NCBI GenBank assembly: GCA_032622095.1
Contig: CP136063.1
Coordinates: 61,827,897 to 61,891,896 of the forward strand
Length of the DNA: 64,000 nucleotides
Source: Siphonodentalium dalli
Taxonomy: Eukaryota; Mollusca; Scaphopoda; Gadilida; Siphonodentaliidae
Direction: 5' to 3'
A program made the position numbers and the translations under genes. Below, one piece after another: positions 38,003-50,604 of this stretch. Within the stretch, counting starts at the first letter, position 1, and every line of letters starts with the position of its first letter. Below the pieces are notes generated by a model, which saw only the letters and a program-made list of their open reading frames with translations, searched no databases and was not told the origin of the DNA.

Positions 38003-41000
38003 CATACGCATTAACTCCGCCATCGTCGACCATCGTCCTATTTTTAGAATTTGGCACCGGCTCCTTTTGAATTTCGCGTGCGACACCGCACGTTACATCC
38101 TTCGTGTTCAAACCTCTGCCATTTTCGAACGTTCCCACGTTTTGAAGTCTCGTAACTCTGTTCAATTTCCATGTGTTAAGTCGCGTTCGTTTGGATATTT
38201 GATAGGATTTACTGGTAAATATAAACCACAGTTTATCTTCTTAATGTTTTTTTAAGTATCCTTGATTCTTGATCATTTTCCTGATAATTATGGATGCATT
38301 CACGCAAAAATTTAATACTGATTTATTCGATGATGATTTCTCCACTCTGGCTACTTTTCAAGTATATTGCGTGGATCTTTCGAATGTTGTATGAAACCTT
38401 ATCCATATGTGTGATTACTACGCGCAATCTTCCATCAACTGCACGATGGCTTTAATCATCTCATCCATACATCAATTTATATAAAATGAACCATTATTTT
38501 ATCATTGATTCTATGTAATAATACCTGTTTACATCCTAATCGATTACATCAAAATTAATCGATATTTACCCATATAAATCTATCAGTCTTATACGCAAAA
38601 CCTTGTTTGTCATACATGTAAGGTTAGTTCCCCGTGTAACTTTGTTGGATATCGTCACCTGATGCGGTTCTTTAGTCGATGTTGCTGGGCCACACGTCCA
38701 GGGGACGATCTCGGAGCTAGTTTCTTGCATTTTCGTCCCGAAAAACGGCGGTTCTTCGCTTAGAAGATTCGTCACCGAGATATGTAACTGAAGATAACGT
38801 CGATGAAAATTTTGATTTTAACACAGGACACATCTTTTCACACTACTTAAGCACACATTTCTTTATTCTGCTGTTACAACACACATGTATACTATCAAAT
38901 CCAAATTGAACCCTTTGACTAAAATTTCTCTTGGCCCTTTGCTAGCTATCCAAATTACTTTCAAAATTTGTAATAGCCCAACATCAGGTTACGATTATAT
39001 TTTCTCCCATTTGTTAACTGTGGTGACGGTGTTTCTGCTGTGATTTTAATATAGTTACATTTTGGACCTTTTGCAGTACTCCCCACCACGGTTCTCAATG
39101 GGTATACACAGCCTATTTGTGATTGGGACCTTTAAAAACTTTCCGCCGTCAGGCTACCTATTACTTCTATATTTTAGTTGACACTACAGTAGAGATCTTG
39201 TATCATACTCCACAATATGTATTCAGGACGTGTCATCGCCTGCATGCATACCAGTGGTTTTAAGAACCTACCCTCAGTCGAGTGACATTCCTTGCAACCC
39301 TTGAATAATCTCACAACATGTGTATATAGCTGGTGTTACGAAACTTGAGCAGGTTCACGGGTTAAACTTTTAACTCCTTTGTTTACGCCTTGATTTTATT
39401 TATTTCTTATCGAATCCTATGTTATTTGACTGGCTACGATTATTTTGGTTTATATTTAGTTGTGGCAGTACGGTTAGATTTTGTAATCTTGCTGTCTGGT
39501 CACATCTGGGCTAAGTGTATATATGGCATTATCTCACGGACCCTATGTTTTTTTACAGTACTGTAACCGCACAAGAACTCAAGAACCTAGAGAATCTGTC
39601 CGGCTGCAGATCGTTTAAGGTACATTTGTACTGAGATTACCATTTATACAACAAAAAATTAGCCCTATTTTATCTGGTTTTTATCTTGTATACAAAATAA
39701 TCTAGATTAGAACCCTTGGTATGTGCTACAGGATGTTATACGCCTGTTAGGGGCATACTGAAGATTGGTTATTCCCAATTATAACTTACATGATGTCCAT
39801 ACATCTGTACTAACCTTGGATGTCTATAGCATATACCACATACAACAGTGCTTTTATATTTACTTATTGAAACTTGTACACCCACCCCCCTTTTTGTTTA
39901 AACTATACTGTTAGCGGTATAGGTATATCTGATTGATTACATGGTTGATTCTATATCGAATTTATGCAATAATGTCTGCATCTATCTTGCACCAGGATCT
40001 CTTTATATGCGTACTTTTGGTAAGTTCCAATTTACTACACTCATTGTTCCGTAGGATTTGCTGTAACCTATTAATGCATGTCCAATGCGTCGATGTTGTA
40101 TTTAGCAGCCTGAACGTATGTTCCACCCCCCCTGCGTTCGCCTTATTTAGATCTTTTCGCACCTGTTTTTGTTAACACCTGCACATGCCATATCCGAGAT
40201 AATAGCCACCAAATTTGGATATTTATGAGTGGCCAGAAGCCTACGTCTAGCTTTAGCTATGCTATACGTTATGAACTCATTCGATATTGGTCCCTTGGTT
40301 TACTTGTATCTACAATGATTAGTGTTAGTCCCTTCCATGTTAGTAAGTCAAACATGATGTACTACATATTCCCTAAGTAAACTAATACATCCACATACCT
40401 CATAATAATCTGTCGATTCTCATTGACGAGTGGTTACTTGATTTGCATGTTACCCTAGATTCCCTTATATGGTCGCATTCACCACCACCCTCACTTGTAT
40501 ATATGATATGACTTATCGATACAATGTTAATGTTCGTAGTTAGCTGAGGTACCTACAATTAACTTCTCATCGCTTAACCTTATAATTGAGCCACTAAATA
40601 TTACTTGATTGAATATTATTCGCACTGGTTTTTGACAATTCCTATCCTTGTTAGTAATGCAAACAAGATATATTTTAAGAACCCCTAATTCAACATACCT
40701 ATGATATTATGTGATAACATAGAATTCTCATCGACGAGTGATTACTTTATTTACCGTGTATTTCTATATGTAACACTAGTACATTCCTTCGCCGATGCCC
40801 TTGCCTCATACTTAATGTGGCTGTCAATACAGTGTTATTGTTCGCAATAGCTGAGATGCCTACAACTTACATTTTACTAAACCTCGGCGGGTAATTCACT
40901 ATTGATTACTTGATCAAATGTTAGTTATGTATAGTATTCACATGTTCCATCCCTGTTAGTTATTTAAACAGTAGGAACTTTGATTATACCTAATACAATC

Positions 41001-42167
41001 ACCACCTAAGATATTTCTTATAATTTTTGTTTCTCATTGACGAGTGATTACATTATTTAACTTCTATAACACTATACAATCATCACCTATAAATATAGTC
41101 TCAGTGATATTGTTTTTCTCATAGACGAGTGATTACATGATTTAACTCCACCACAATCATTACCCGCATATATATCCTAATAAGGTATTTCTCATCGGCG
41201 AGTGATTACTTTATTTTGTCCAATAATATACATCTTACTTGAACTATATGTTACTTTAAACACCGGATAACTGAGTGTTCACTGATTTAACTCATTGTGT
41301 TGCACGACCTATCGGTTATAATCTTGCTGCATACATTGTGTTCACTTTAACATATTTGAATAGCCACCCAAACTAGCTAGCACCATTCTCATAGATATTT
41401 TCCACCATCACGCCTGTTCATGTTACGCCCGTGCACCTGACTGTTTTTCCCTTTATTGGTACTTTAAATCCATTATGTGTGGTCGTTACCCATACATACT
41501 GATACTCGTGTCCATATTTTCCTCCTGCATATTTGTCTCTCGATATATCATTCCGTGACAGTGCATTGTGCAGCACCGACTTTTTATTATTGCTCTGCTA
41601 TCCACGCGTTTCTTTTAATTCCGTGACGGTACTATATCAGGGCTAACTCACCCTTGATCCGCTATCCACGCGGTACATTAATTTCCGTGGAAGTGCATTT
41701 TGCAGTGCTGACTAAATTTTGCTCTGCTATTTACGCGTTACGTTTATTTCCATGACGGTGCATTGTGCTGGATGACCAATTATTGCTCTACAGTCCACGC
41801 GTTTCATTTAATTCTTTTACAGCGCATTATGCAGTGCCGGGGGTTTTATTGCTAAGCAATCCACGCGTTTGTATTGCTACCTTTAATGTGGGTAGAACAC
41901 CACGCACTATATAGACAATGTATCATTGGGCACGAATACCTGTATTCACAGTGAGCTCACACTGCACGTGAATCCGTGCATCGTTTCAAAAGCCAATCAT
42001 CTCATGGTCGCTTACACGATTCGCTTTTAATATGGGCCTCGCCGATATTTAAGGGACATAACCGTATGCGTTCTCTAGCTGTAGGTAAGTGTAAATTGTC
42101 AAAGTCCCAAGGATAATATGCGAAAAAAGTACCTCCGTTTTCAAAACCCATTTCAATTTTAACTACT

Positions 42168-42868
42168 GCCATGTATTGTAATGTATTTAGCGCTTTTCAA
42201 TAGGATTTTCTCATGAATAAGATAAGAAACTGAGCTTTTTTCGAATTTATGCCTTGTGTTGGAGTAAAACACCAAGTTCTGTCGGTTATTCGTACTTAGG
42301 AGCGGCGGTCCCGCCGCGGGGGGTCTGATGGGTGGGCGCTAAATCACGGGCCAATCTCGGGGGCGTCGAAGTAATCGCGGAGCGCAGCGAAGCGATTACG
42401 AGTAATTGCATACGCATAAATCCACGTCGAACTTAGCCGCACCATATCTTGTGAACTCATTGACTATTGATCCCTTGATTGACTTTTATCCAAACCACTT
42501 ATAATTCATGTTTATATATAAAATTCCCATCCATGTTGGTAATTCAAACATGATGCACTTGATATTCCCTAATGCAATCACCACCTGAGATAATTATAAT
42601 AATTTTTATTTCTCATTGACGAGTGATTACAATATTTAATTTCTATAACCCTTACAATGATCACCTATAAACATAGTCTTAGTAATATGACTTTTCTCAT
42701 TGACGAGTGATCACTCGATTGAACTCTAACACAGTCATTACCCGCATATACACCCCACTATGGTATTTCTCATTGACCAGTGATTACTTGATTTTATCCA
42801 ATATATGTTACTTTAAATACCTGATAATTGTATGCTCACTGATTGAACTCATTTTGTTATACGGTATA
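42168..42868 (+). mobile_element. PLE unit B', left part
   Basis: Matches 8939-9639, including the G6 run, and is cut by the LTR element at exactly the same base after TATA (42865-42868). The same site, the same duplication and the same flanks mean a copied insertion, not an independent one. Confidence 0.85.
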
Positions 42869-43323
42869 TGTGAGGTAATGACACATGTATATAGTAGGTA
42901 CAAGTCTTTATTATGTTGTGAATAAGATATGCAGTGTGTACAAATATAATGATCAATAGTCGCCGCGAATTGGTGTCCCCGAATGGGTGATGCCTGGTGT
43001 GAATGATGCCTGGATATGATCTAGGTATGAGATGAGTCTAGTGAAAGCATGATGTGATGGGATGTAGTTGTTTCTTATATACTATTTGGGATGCATATTA
43101 GATGAGGTGTTTGGCAATACACATCGGGATTGGTTCTTCCGTTATGGTCATCTCCCTTGACCATATTTGGGAGCCATCTTCATTGTGTGTATATCTTCGC
43201 TGAGAGTAAGACGTGTGAGGTTTCGAGAACCGAACACGAATATCTGAGTTTGGGGTTTTATATATTGGGACATTCGTATAGTTTGAATCAAGTTGTGAGA
43301 TTATAATGGGTAGTTATCTCACA
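42869..43323 (-). repeat. 3' LTR (left), copy 2
   Basis: 455 bp. It carries the G variant (GGTTTCGAGAACC), as does the left LTR of copy 1. The polypurine tract follows at 43328-43337. Confidence 0.92.
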
Positions 43324-43841
43324 TATGTCCCCCACCCGTGTAAGATTTTTAGCGCAGCGGAAAATCTTATGTAACATCAAAATTATGGACCTAACTGGGG
43401 TAATTGTGATTATGTAATGTGGATGAGGCTGAAATGAAGTATAATAACATTGATTGTGGTGAAGTTATGATTAATACATGTGGAACAAAGTTGTCTTAAA
43501 ATGATGATATGCGATATTAAGTTGTCTTAAAGTGATGATACGCAATATTATGAGATTATGAAATAAATGGTGGGAAAAGCATATATGGGTTGGTATATAA
43601 AATGATCGTGCAAGCAGTCATAATGCGTGCTATATTGATATGTAGGCTAAGGTATGATAATAGAATATAGAGATACAAGTATGAGAAGTAATGAATATAA
43701 CAATACGGTAATAGTGCATGGTATGTTTTGTCAATGATGAACATTGGTGATGTATTATATAAATGCATGTTGTATTGTTAATAAAATCATGACGATATGT
43801 ATACATTCGGTATTGTGGTAACGAGAGACCAAATGTTTCTC

Positions 43842-44381
43842 ATCTGCCGTCAATTGCACAGGGAATTGTTGAGAGCATGTGTCAGAGGTGAAATATTGTT
43901 TGGAGTGTGGTATATGAGACTTTGATTAATGCGTTTGTTGATAGTTGGCGAGTTCCGTGACCAATGTTATTGAAGATAATCGGCGGTCAGTTGTTTAACT
44001 CTTGGGGTTGGCACGTCTCATATCTGCCGTTAATTGCTGAGGGAATTGTTGAGAGCATGGGTCAGAGGTGAAATATTGTTTGGAGTGTGGTATATGAGAC
44101 TTTGATTAATGCGTTTGTTGATAGTTGGCGAGTTCCGTGACCAATGTTATTGAAGATAATCGGCGGTCAGTTGTCTAACTCTTGGGGTTGGCACGTGTCA
44201 TATCTGCCGTTAATTGCTCAGGGAATTGTTGAGAGCATGGGTCAGAGGTGAAATATTGTTTGGAGTGTGGTATATGAGTCATTAATTAATGCATTTGTTG
44301 ATAGGTGGGGAGATCCGTGACCAATGCTATTGAAGATAATCGGCGGTCAGTTGTCTAACTCTTGGGGTTGGCACGTGTCAT
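43842..44381 (-). repeat. Three tandem 180-bp repeats, copy 2
   Basis: Same three repeats in the env 3' UTR as in copy 1. One base differs at the end of the first repeat (GGCACGTCTCAT against GGCACGTGTCAT). The 43338-43841 stretch before it is non-coding. Confidence 0.85.
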
Positions 44382-44492
44382 AATGGCGTTATTATATGCA
44401 GCTGACGTGGTATGCATGCAGTAACGATATTAGAATTAGTCTGTGGGTTTGTGCCCCTTATAGGAAAAAAAATGGTATTATTGGGAAAATGA

Positions 44493-46682
44493 TCAATATA
44501 GATTAAGTGGTGGGTTATGGATGGACGCGTGAGTTTTCATTATTTTCATAGGTCGTAGTGTGGATGATTCTTCATCGACATCTCGCGGGTGTTTTTTGGG
44601 AAATGTCAAATCTTCTTGTGTGATTTGTATTTGAGGTTCCTTAGCTGGAGACAAATGAATATCTTTCGTGGCTTCATTGGGTATTGGTGGGGTTAGTCTG
44701 TGACGAAGTTGCATATCAGTTCCCTTTATCATTTGGTTAAGTTTATTTCGTCGCTTTGCGATTTTAATTCGTCGCGTGTTGTGATTGCGTTGAGTCTGGT
44801 ATTGGGAAATTTTCGTGATACACTGAATAATGTATTTGCGACTTGAGATGGCAATCAGTAAAATTAATACGAACGTAATGACCGCGGGAATGATAATTTG
44901 GTAATAATCCTGTTTTTTCTTTTGTTTGATGGGTTGCAGGGATGTGACTGTTTGCAGAAAATCATATAATGATAGTTGCTTTATGGGGGGTAACTTGTTT
45001 GGAATCGATACTTGAGGGGGCAAGTTATGAATTTGGGAAAATAATGGCTTCCATTGTGGCAATTTATGTAATTCAATAGTTGATTGTAATTGGGTTATTT
45101 GTGTCTTGATGGTGATGTTTGATGAGTTCAAAGTTGTGAATGCAATTAGTTTGATACTGGCTGATGTAGCTATGCACCTTGGTGGTAAAGTTATCGTTGC
45201 GATGGGGGGTAAAATTGTGATTCTATACGGTCGTTTTCTTAAGAGATTGTGATGACAGTTTACTGTAAATGTATGAGCTTTCGTGGTTGTTATAAGCCAT
45301 GTACATGCCGCCAGCTTAATAGCGGATGGTAAATTATACTGAGGGTAAATGGCTATAGGGCAATTTGTGGCGGTATTTTTTGTATCATTGGTGAATATGT
45401 TGAGTAGGCAGTTATGATTATGTGATGCGGCGATTGAAATTTTTTGAATTTTACAATATGGTAATTTGTTTAAAATACACGGGTGATTGTCACCAATGGT
45501 GGTATATTTGGATCGGTCGGGAGATAATAGCAGGTAATTATGAGTAATATCGATTCGGGCAACTGTATATTTATTGTTGTGTCTGAGTCTTGGGTCTCGA
45601 GGGTCTAATGGATAAAAAAATGGTATAGCGCGGAATATGTCAAACTGCATTCTGATATCGCGTAAATAAATTGTTATGGTAATGATTAGTCTGCTGTCTG
45701 TGAGTATGGTTTGTGTCTTCAAATGTTGGTAATATTTTGCAATTCCCGATTCTATGGGGAATGGTAACTTCAAATGGGCTGGAAGTAATTTCGTTATACT
45801 GTCAAGTGCCTTTTTTAAATGTATTGGGCTTATGATCTCCGGTGTAAATCGGTGGTTAATTAGAGAGGCAATTTGAACTTTAAGATGTCGCAAATATAAT
45901 TTTGCTTGGATAACATCTTGTTGTATTTCGTGTAATATTACTAGAAATTTAGCGTTGATGATTGTGAATATTTCAATTGTATGCACATGTTTTTGGGTTC
46001 GATGTGTTTCTTTTCGAAGTGTGGCTTGAATATTGGATATTGTTGTTGATAATGTGTTGACTCGTTGGCGATTTTCGTTTGAAATGACGCGTGTTATATT
46101 CATGATAGAATAAGCGGTTTGAGTATCGTGTTGGATTTTTTTTTGGTTTTGGTAGAGGGTTCGTATGTTATCTTCTACATGTGTAATATCTGACATCGAA
46201 GGGGTGCCAAATAAAAACTTAGCTATATCGCTTATTACGGGTAATATTGCTCGTTTGAGTCTTTTGGTATTATGGAGTTGATAATAATTATGATATTCAT
46301 ATTGGATTTGTTTTGTTTCCGTGAGAGCCGCTGCTAATTCAGTTTGTAAATCTGTCAAAATGTTGATGAGATTAAAGTTAATGTTATTTGTCTCGTTCCT
46401 GAATGGAGGTTTGTTATGGTGATATGTGCTTTGATGAAACGTGGCACAAATGCTATTGAGTTTATTTTGGGCCATCCTTATGTCGGTAGCTAGTCTTGCT
46501 ATGTAGGTATAATATGGTGTGAGTTCGATGAGAAAACTGAGATCCCAATTTTCATTTGAGACAGCAATTTGCCGGTGATGCAAAAATAACATGTTCTGTC
46601 GAGTTAACATAGCGTCACTAGTTTGAAAGCCGATGATAAGTATGAAGAGGGTCGCTTTAACGAAGTTTTCTTTAGGCTTCAT
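44493..46682 (-). CDS. env: Envelope glycoprotein, F-like, copy 2 (729 aa)
   Basis: The translated protein matches copy 1 throughout, including the signal peptide, the RLKR cleavage site, the fusion peptide and the C-terminal anchor. The longer frame opens at 46769; the preferred ATG at 46682 follows the same 3' splice site, ending at 46696. The frame is intact. Confidence 0.88.
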   Translation of the reverse strand: MKPKENFVKATLFILIIGFQTSDAMLTRQNMLFLHHRQIAVSNENWDLSFLIELTPYYTYIARLATDIRMAQNKLNSICATFHQSTYHHNKPPFRNETNNINFNLINILTDLQTELAAALTETKQIQYEYHNYYQLHNTKRLKRAILPVISDIAKFLFGTPSMSDITHVEDNIRTLYQNQKKIQHDTQTAYSIMNITRVISNENRQRVNTLSTTISNIQATLRKETHRTQKHVHTIEIFTIINAKFLVILHEIQQDVIQAKLYLRHLKVQIASLINHRFTPEIISPIHLKKALDSITKLLPAHLKLPFPIESGIAKYYQHLKTQTILTDSRLIITITIYLRDIRMQFDIFRAIPFFYPLDPRDPRLRHNNKYTVARIDITHNYLLLSPDRSKYTTIGDNHPCILNKLPYCKIQKISIAASHNHNCLLNIFTNDTKNTATNCPIAIYPQYNLPSAIKLAACTWLITTTKAHTFTVNCHHNLLRKRPYRITILPPIATITLPPRCIATSASIKLIAFTTLNSSNITIKTQITQLQSTIELHKLPQWKPLFSQIHNLPPQVSIPNKLPPIKQLSLYDFLQTVTSLQPIKQKKKQDYYQIIIPAVITFVLILLIAISSRKYIIQCITKISQYQTQRNHNTRRIKIAKRRNKLNQMIKGTDMQLRHRLTPPIPNEATKDIHLSPAKEPQIQITQEDLTFPKKHPRDVDEESSTLRPMKIMKTHASIHNPPLNLY

Positions 46683-46769
46683 ATCGCTTGCACCCCTATA
46701 AGTAAAAATATAGGTGTGTATTAGCGGGTTAGCCGGTATCTGATTATAAAGATAGATTCGCGTGGGCAT

Positions 46770-48808
46770 GGCTTATATGGGTTAACTGGTTTGATTAATC
46801 AATGAGATTTTTCGGCTGGTGTAAGTTTACTGTTTACTGTGTATCTGGGTACCCCCAGAAATCGACGAAATATGACGTCACGCGATGCCAGTGTGTGTAC
46901 CAATTAGCCGCGCTGCGTGCGCTAAGCATGTCGACGAAGGTAATTAGTGGTATAGCGGTATAAATGCGTTGGCCATTACGGCTGTGAATTATCTTTGATA
47001 GCTGTTTGTGCCTATATAATTTAACGTGGGCTACATCGTGCTAATGCAGATTGGTTTCATTGAAAATATCACATGGACATCTGAATGTGAACGACAAGTG
47101 GTATTGCTGTATTATTTATAAAATGTATGTGTCATAGGGTGTAGGTATACCAACAGTCATGTCAATATGGATATCAAAAGGCATATGAATAAATGCGTAT
47201 TGTGTACTGCTATATATAGGTTCTTATTGCTATATTTGACATGATTATTGGCGGAAATTTTTGTTGATTGTATAGTATTAGGGGAGTGCAATTGACGCAT
47301 GGAATAGTAGTTCTATCTATATTGTAATGATAATATTTGATCGCGCATTGTCACGCGGCTCTGGTTATCTTGGCAGTGGGGGGGGGGGGGGGGGGGGGGG
47401 GGGTATGTATACAATATCGTCGTGTTGGGAGATATTTTGCATGGTGTTCTATATCGGTAGCATTGTATATGAATGGTAATTGTATGTTCCTATTTAATTG
47501 TATTGATATATTTGAACAAAATGTGTTTCTGACGTGATATTTTGTTCCTGGACAAATTATATCGGAAATTTGTATTCCGTTGTCCTATTGGAACAACTCG
47601 ATGATTGTACGTGTGTGGGATTTGGATGAAGAAACTTGATGCTTCTATATACGTGGGTTCTATACATCGTTTCGCCTTAATGAATAGTAATGGTAGTATG
47701 AACTGATGTTGGACATGTGTTAATTTGAGTTATAAGATCCGATATACGGCGTATATGAATATGTTATTAATGACAGTTAATCATTGGCAAGTATATTTGA
47801 CAATAATATATGGGGTAGGGAAGAATATGAAAAATATTGCTTAAGGACTGACAATATTTGTGTCGTTTGGGATAAAGTGCACATGGTGAGCCTATTTTGG
47901 CACTGTATATGCACATTTTGGTAAGCGGCGGTATTGGGTGAAGTTTGTACGTGAATTTCGTGTTCACGTGTATTGGATTTTTGTTTTATGCACGATATAG
48001 ATGCATGTGGGGTCCGTGTATTGCGCGTTACATGTATGTAAGAGTGAGCTTCAGTTAGCTCTGTACATGTATCTGGGATTTTTATGCACGATTGTGCACT
48101 GTGTGTTCTATACATGTTAAGTTAACTGGGCCTTGATTGGCCGTTAACATGTACGTTGTATTTGGAGATTTTCTTGTGGAAGGGCGTTCGGGTATCATGG
48201 GAATTGGATGGGGAATTGTATCTCACTAGATACGTGGGGGGGGGGGGGGGTAAGCGTACTAAATCGTTAAGGAAGGTTCACCTATCGGTGTTCATGTCGT
48301 AATAATTGGTGTGTGTGTGTCACTTAAGTTTGTTATTATGATACACTTGTGAGGTTGTGAACCTTGGTTAATTATTTCATCTAAATAGGATTATTTGAGT
48401 TTGATGAATAATTATGGATAGTTTTGGTTATGTTATGAGGCAGAAAAATTGGCTGGGTAATGTTTGTTTATGTTATTAGTTTATGTTGAAATATTCCTAT
48501 TTATTGATATGATACTTGTGTAATATATTTTTATTGTATTTATTTATTTTATTTTTTTGAGGGAAGCAAGTTTTAGCCCTGTGTGCATGGTGCACCGATG
48601 CACACTGGACTTGCCAGCATTGAGTTATATCTGATTATTAGATGATGTTTAGTGTGTTTATTTATCATTGGATATTATGTTTAGATGTATCGAAGAGATA
48701 TCGCTTGATAGCTGGTTAGATGTTAGCGGGAACAGGGGTTTGTAATATATATTTGAGATAGATAGTGCCTAGCATGTCCCTCGGGAATCTTCGAGAGTGC
48801 TTGCTTGG
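46770..48808. other. Gene-poor region upstream of env, copy 2
   Basis: Equivalent to 13541-15580. G tracts are G26 (47378-47403) and G15 (48236-48250). A one-base loss near 47122 closes the small plus-strand frame seen in copy 1. The 112-aa minus frame (47777-48115) stays open, with one T-to-A residue change. The nested hairpin lies at about 48581-48605. Confidence 0.45.
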
Positions 48809-48861
48809 TTTGGCACAGCGTCCCGATTCCATACGGACGCTATCTGCCAATATGAGATAAG

Positions 48862-48869
48862 TATATAAG
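48862..48869 (+). promoter_or_regulatory. TATA box of the antisense ORF, copy 2
   Basis: TATATAAG, preceded by the same inverted repeat (48812-48848) as in copy 1 and followed by the ORF ATG at 48917. Confidence 0.5.
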
Positions 48870-48916
48870 GTGTGTGTGACTTATCGACAAGGGTTATTTC
48901 TGACATAATTTTCATT

Positions 48917-49192
48917 ATGTCTGATTACCTGCGATTTTTGGAGGCTGAGGTTGCTGTGTTAGAAACGAGCCAATATGAGGTAACAATGCAATATGTGGAT
49001 CACATATTGGCATTTTATGATGTTATAGTTGCTGTGTGCCTGGCTGGAGGGACCAGTATAGATTGGGCACGGTATTTGAGTACCGTGTCTGAATTAGAAC
49101 GATGCCACAAGGTGATAAATCTCCGGCTGGAGATTATAGATGAGAGGCAGAGGATAATAGACCTATGGAGCCAACATCGGAGAGTGCTATAA
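48917..49192 (+). CDS. Antisense ORF of 91 aa, copy 2
   Basis: Identical in protein sequence to 15689-15964. It is open, with the same upstream TATA box and inverted repeat. Nothing further can be told from this copy because the duplication is too recent to show selection. Confidence 0.45.
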   Translation: MSDYLRFLEAEVAVLETSQYEVTMQYVDHILAFYDVIVAVCLAGGTSIDWARYLSTVSELERCHKVINLRLEIIDERQRIIDLWSQHRRVL

Positions 49193-49689
49193 GAAGATGT
49201 TGGTGTGACTGCTGCCCCTGAAGAATTCGGACCGTCCCTGGATCAAGAGCTGGCTTGCATTCTGCAAGCTGGCACGGTGTTTAGCCAACAATAACATGAA
49301 TTGAATTGTTTTTGTGGTTATTCACCGTGTTAGCCTGTAGAAATAACATCTTGCTGATAAATTCAGTGAAAAGAAATGTATTTTTGTTGTTGTTGTTGTT
49401 GTTATTGTTGTAATCGTGGTAATGGCCCAAAGGTGTTAATATTGGTTGAGATACAAAGAGTAACTTTTGTAAACGTGCTAAATCGCCAAAGATTATTTAA
49501 TTATAGTCTAAGATTGGTTGAAATGTAAAGAGATAAATATATTATTAGACCGCTGCCAAGAGTTCAATACTGTTATTGATTGGATTATCTAAGTTTTAGA
49601 ATGAAGAGCGTTTGTTTGTTCGAGGGGGGGGGGCGGTGTAATGGTGACTTTCATATTAGGATTGGGAAATACTGAATATCTGGGTGATG

Positions 49690-50140
49690 CATGCCGTGGT
49701 TAATATTCCACACGCCATATAACAAAAGGCGTTTAGTGGCAGTTTTAGGGTGTCATGACCTAAAATAAGGTCGGACAAATGTCCGTTACAATGAGATAGG
49801 GATTGGGGAAGTGTTGTTGATGGGATAAATGCCGTGGTTTATGTACCAATCGCTCTATAATGAAGAGCGTTTTGTGGCGGTATTGGGGGGGGGGTGATAT
49901 TGAGGGAAATATGCCGTGATTATTGTATCAACTACTATATAATATATATAGTGTATTGTGGCGTTGGTGGGTGGGGGTGTCTACATTGAGGGATAATATG
50001 CCGTGGTTTCTGTACCAATCGTTCTTATGATAAAGAGCGTTGTTTGGCAGGAGGGGGGGGGGGGTGGTATTGAGGGAAATATGCCGTGATCACTGTATAA
50101 CCTACTGTATAATATATAGTGTATTGTAGCGTTCGTTTGC
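49690..50140. repeat. Hairpin-bearing repeat array, copy 2
   Basis: Same five repeats and the same paired arms as in copy 1. Only the G-run lengths differ: for example the run before the array near 49625 is interrupted in copy 1 and continuous here, and the run near 50053 is longer. Confidence 0.6.
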
Positions 50141-50604
50141 TATGTCAATGAATATATGATTGAGTTAAGCATATTGGAGGGAATGGAAATGTAACTGAGT
50201 CATGAACGGGAGTTTGCGATATTTCGGAGATTGGTGCGAGAGACAATGATCGACATATTGGCATGTTTCGTGAATAAACAATTTATTCAAAGACGCCGAG
50301 TGTCAGTCATTAGCGAAAGATATATATTACATGTCGGTTAAATTTACTTCGGCATCATGACTCAATGTACACTTGTTAGCGATAATTGAATTAGAGATTT
50401 GGGAAACGAGATGATGCCCTGTTTAATGATCATACCACTGGTGTGAACGAAGTTTATCGTTTGGGTGTCTATCTCTGTGCCGAAGGGGGTGGGATGGGAG
50501 AATTGCAGTAGGGTTATGCCTTTGTAAGACCTGTTTTATATAATATTAATAAAAGTTATGTAAATTATCTATCATTAGTGATTGTGAGATACTTTGATAC
50601 ATGA

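Larger units (their letters stand above)
33230..42167 (+). mobile_element. PLE tandem unit A' (uninterrupted)
   Basis: Nearly identical to unit A at an offset of 33229 bp and of the same A subtype (829-aa reverse transcriptase, G7 and C7 runs). Repeat features sit at the same relative places: hairpin island 33360-33469, motif arrays 33595-34578 and 40418-41528, 66-bp repeats 41552-41869. The boundary with unit B reads CTACGGCCATG where A/B reads CTACTGCCATG. The region 38003-40417 has no convincing gene. Confidence 0.85.
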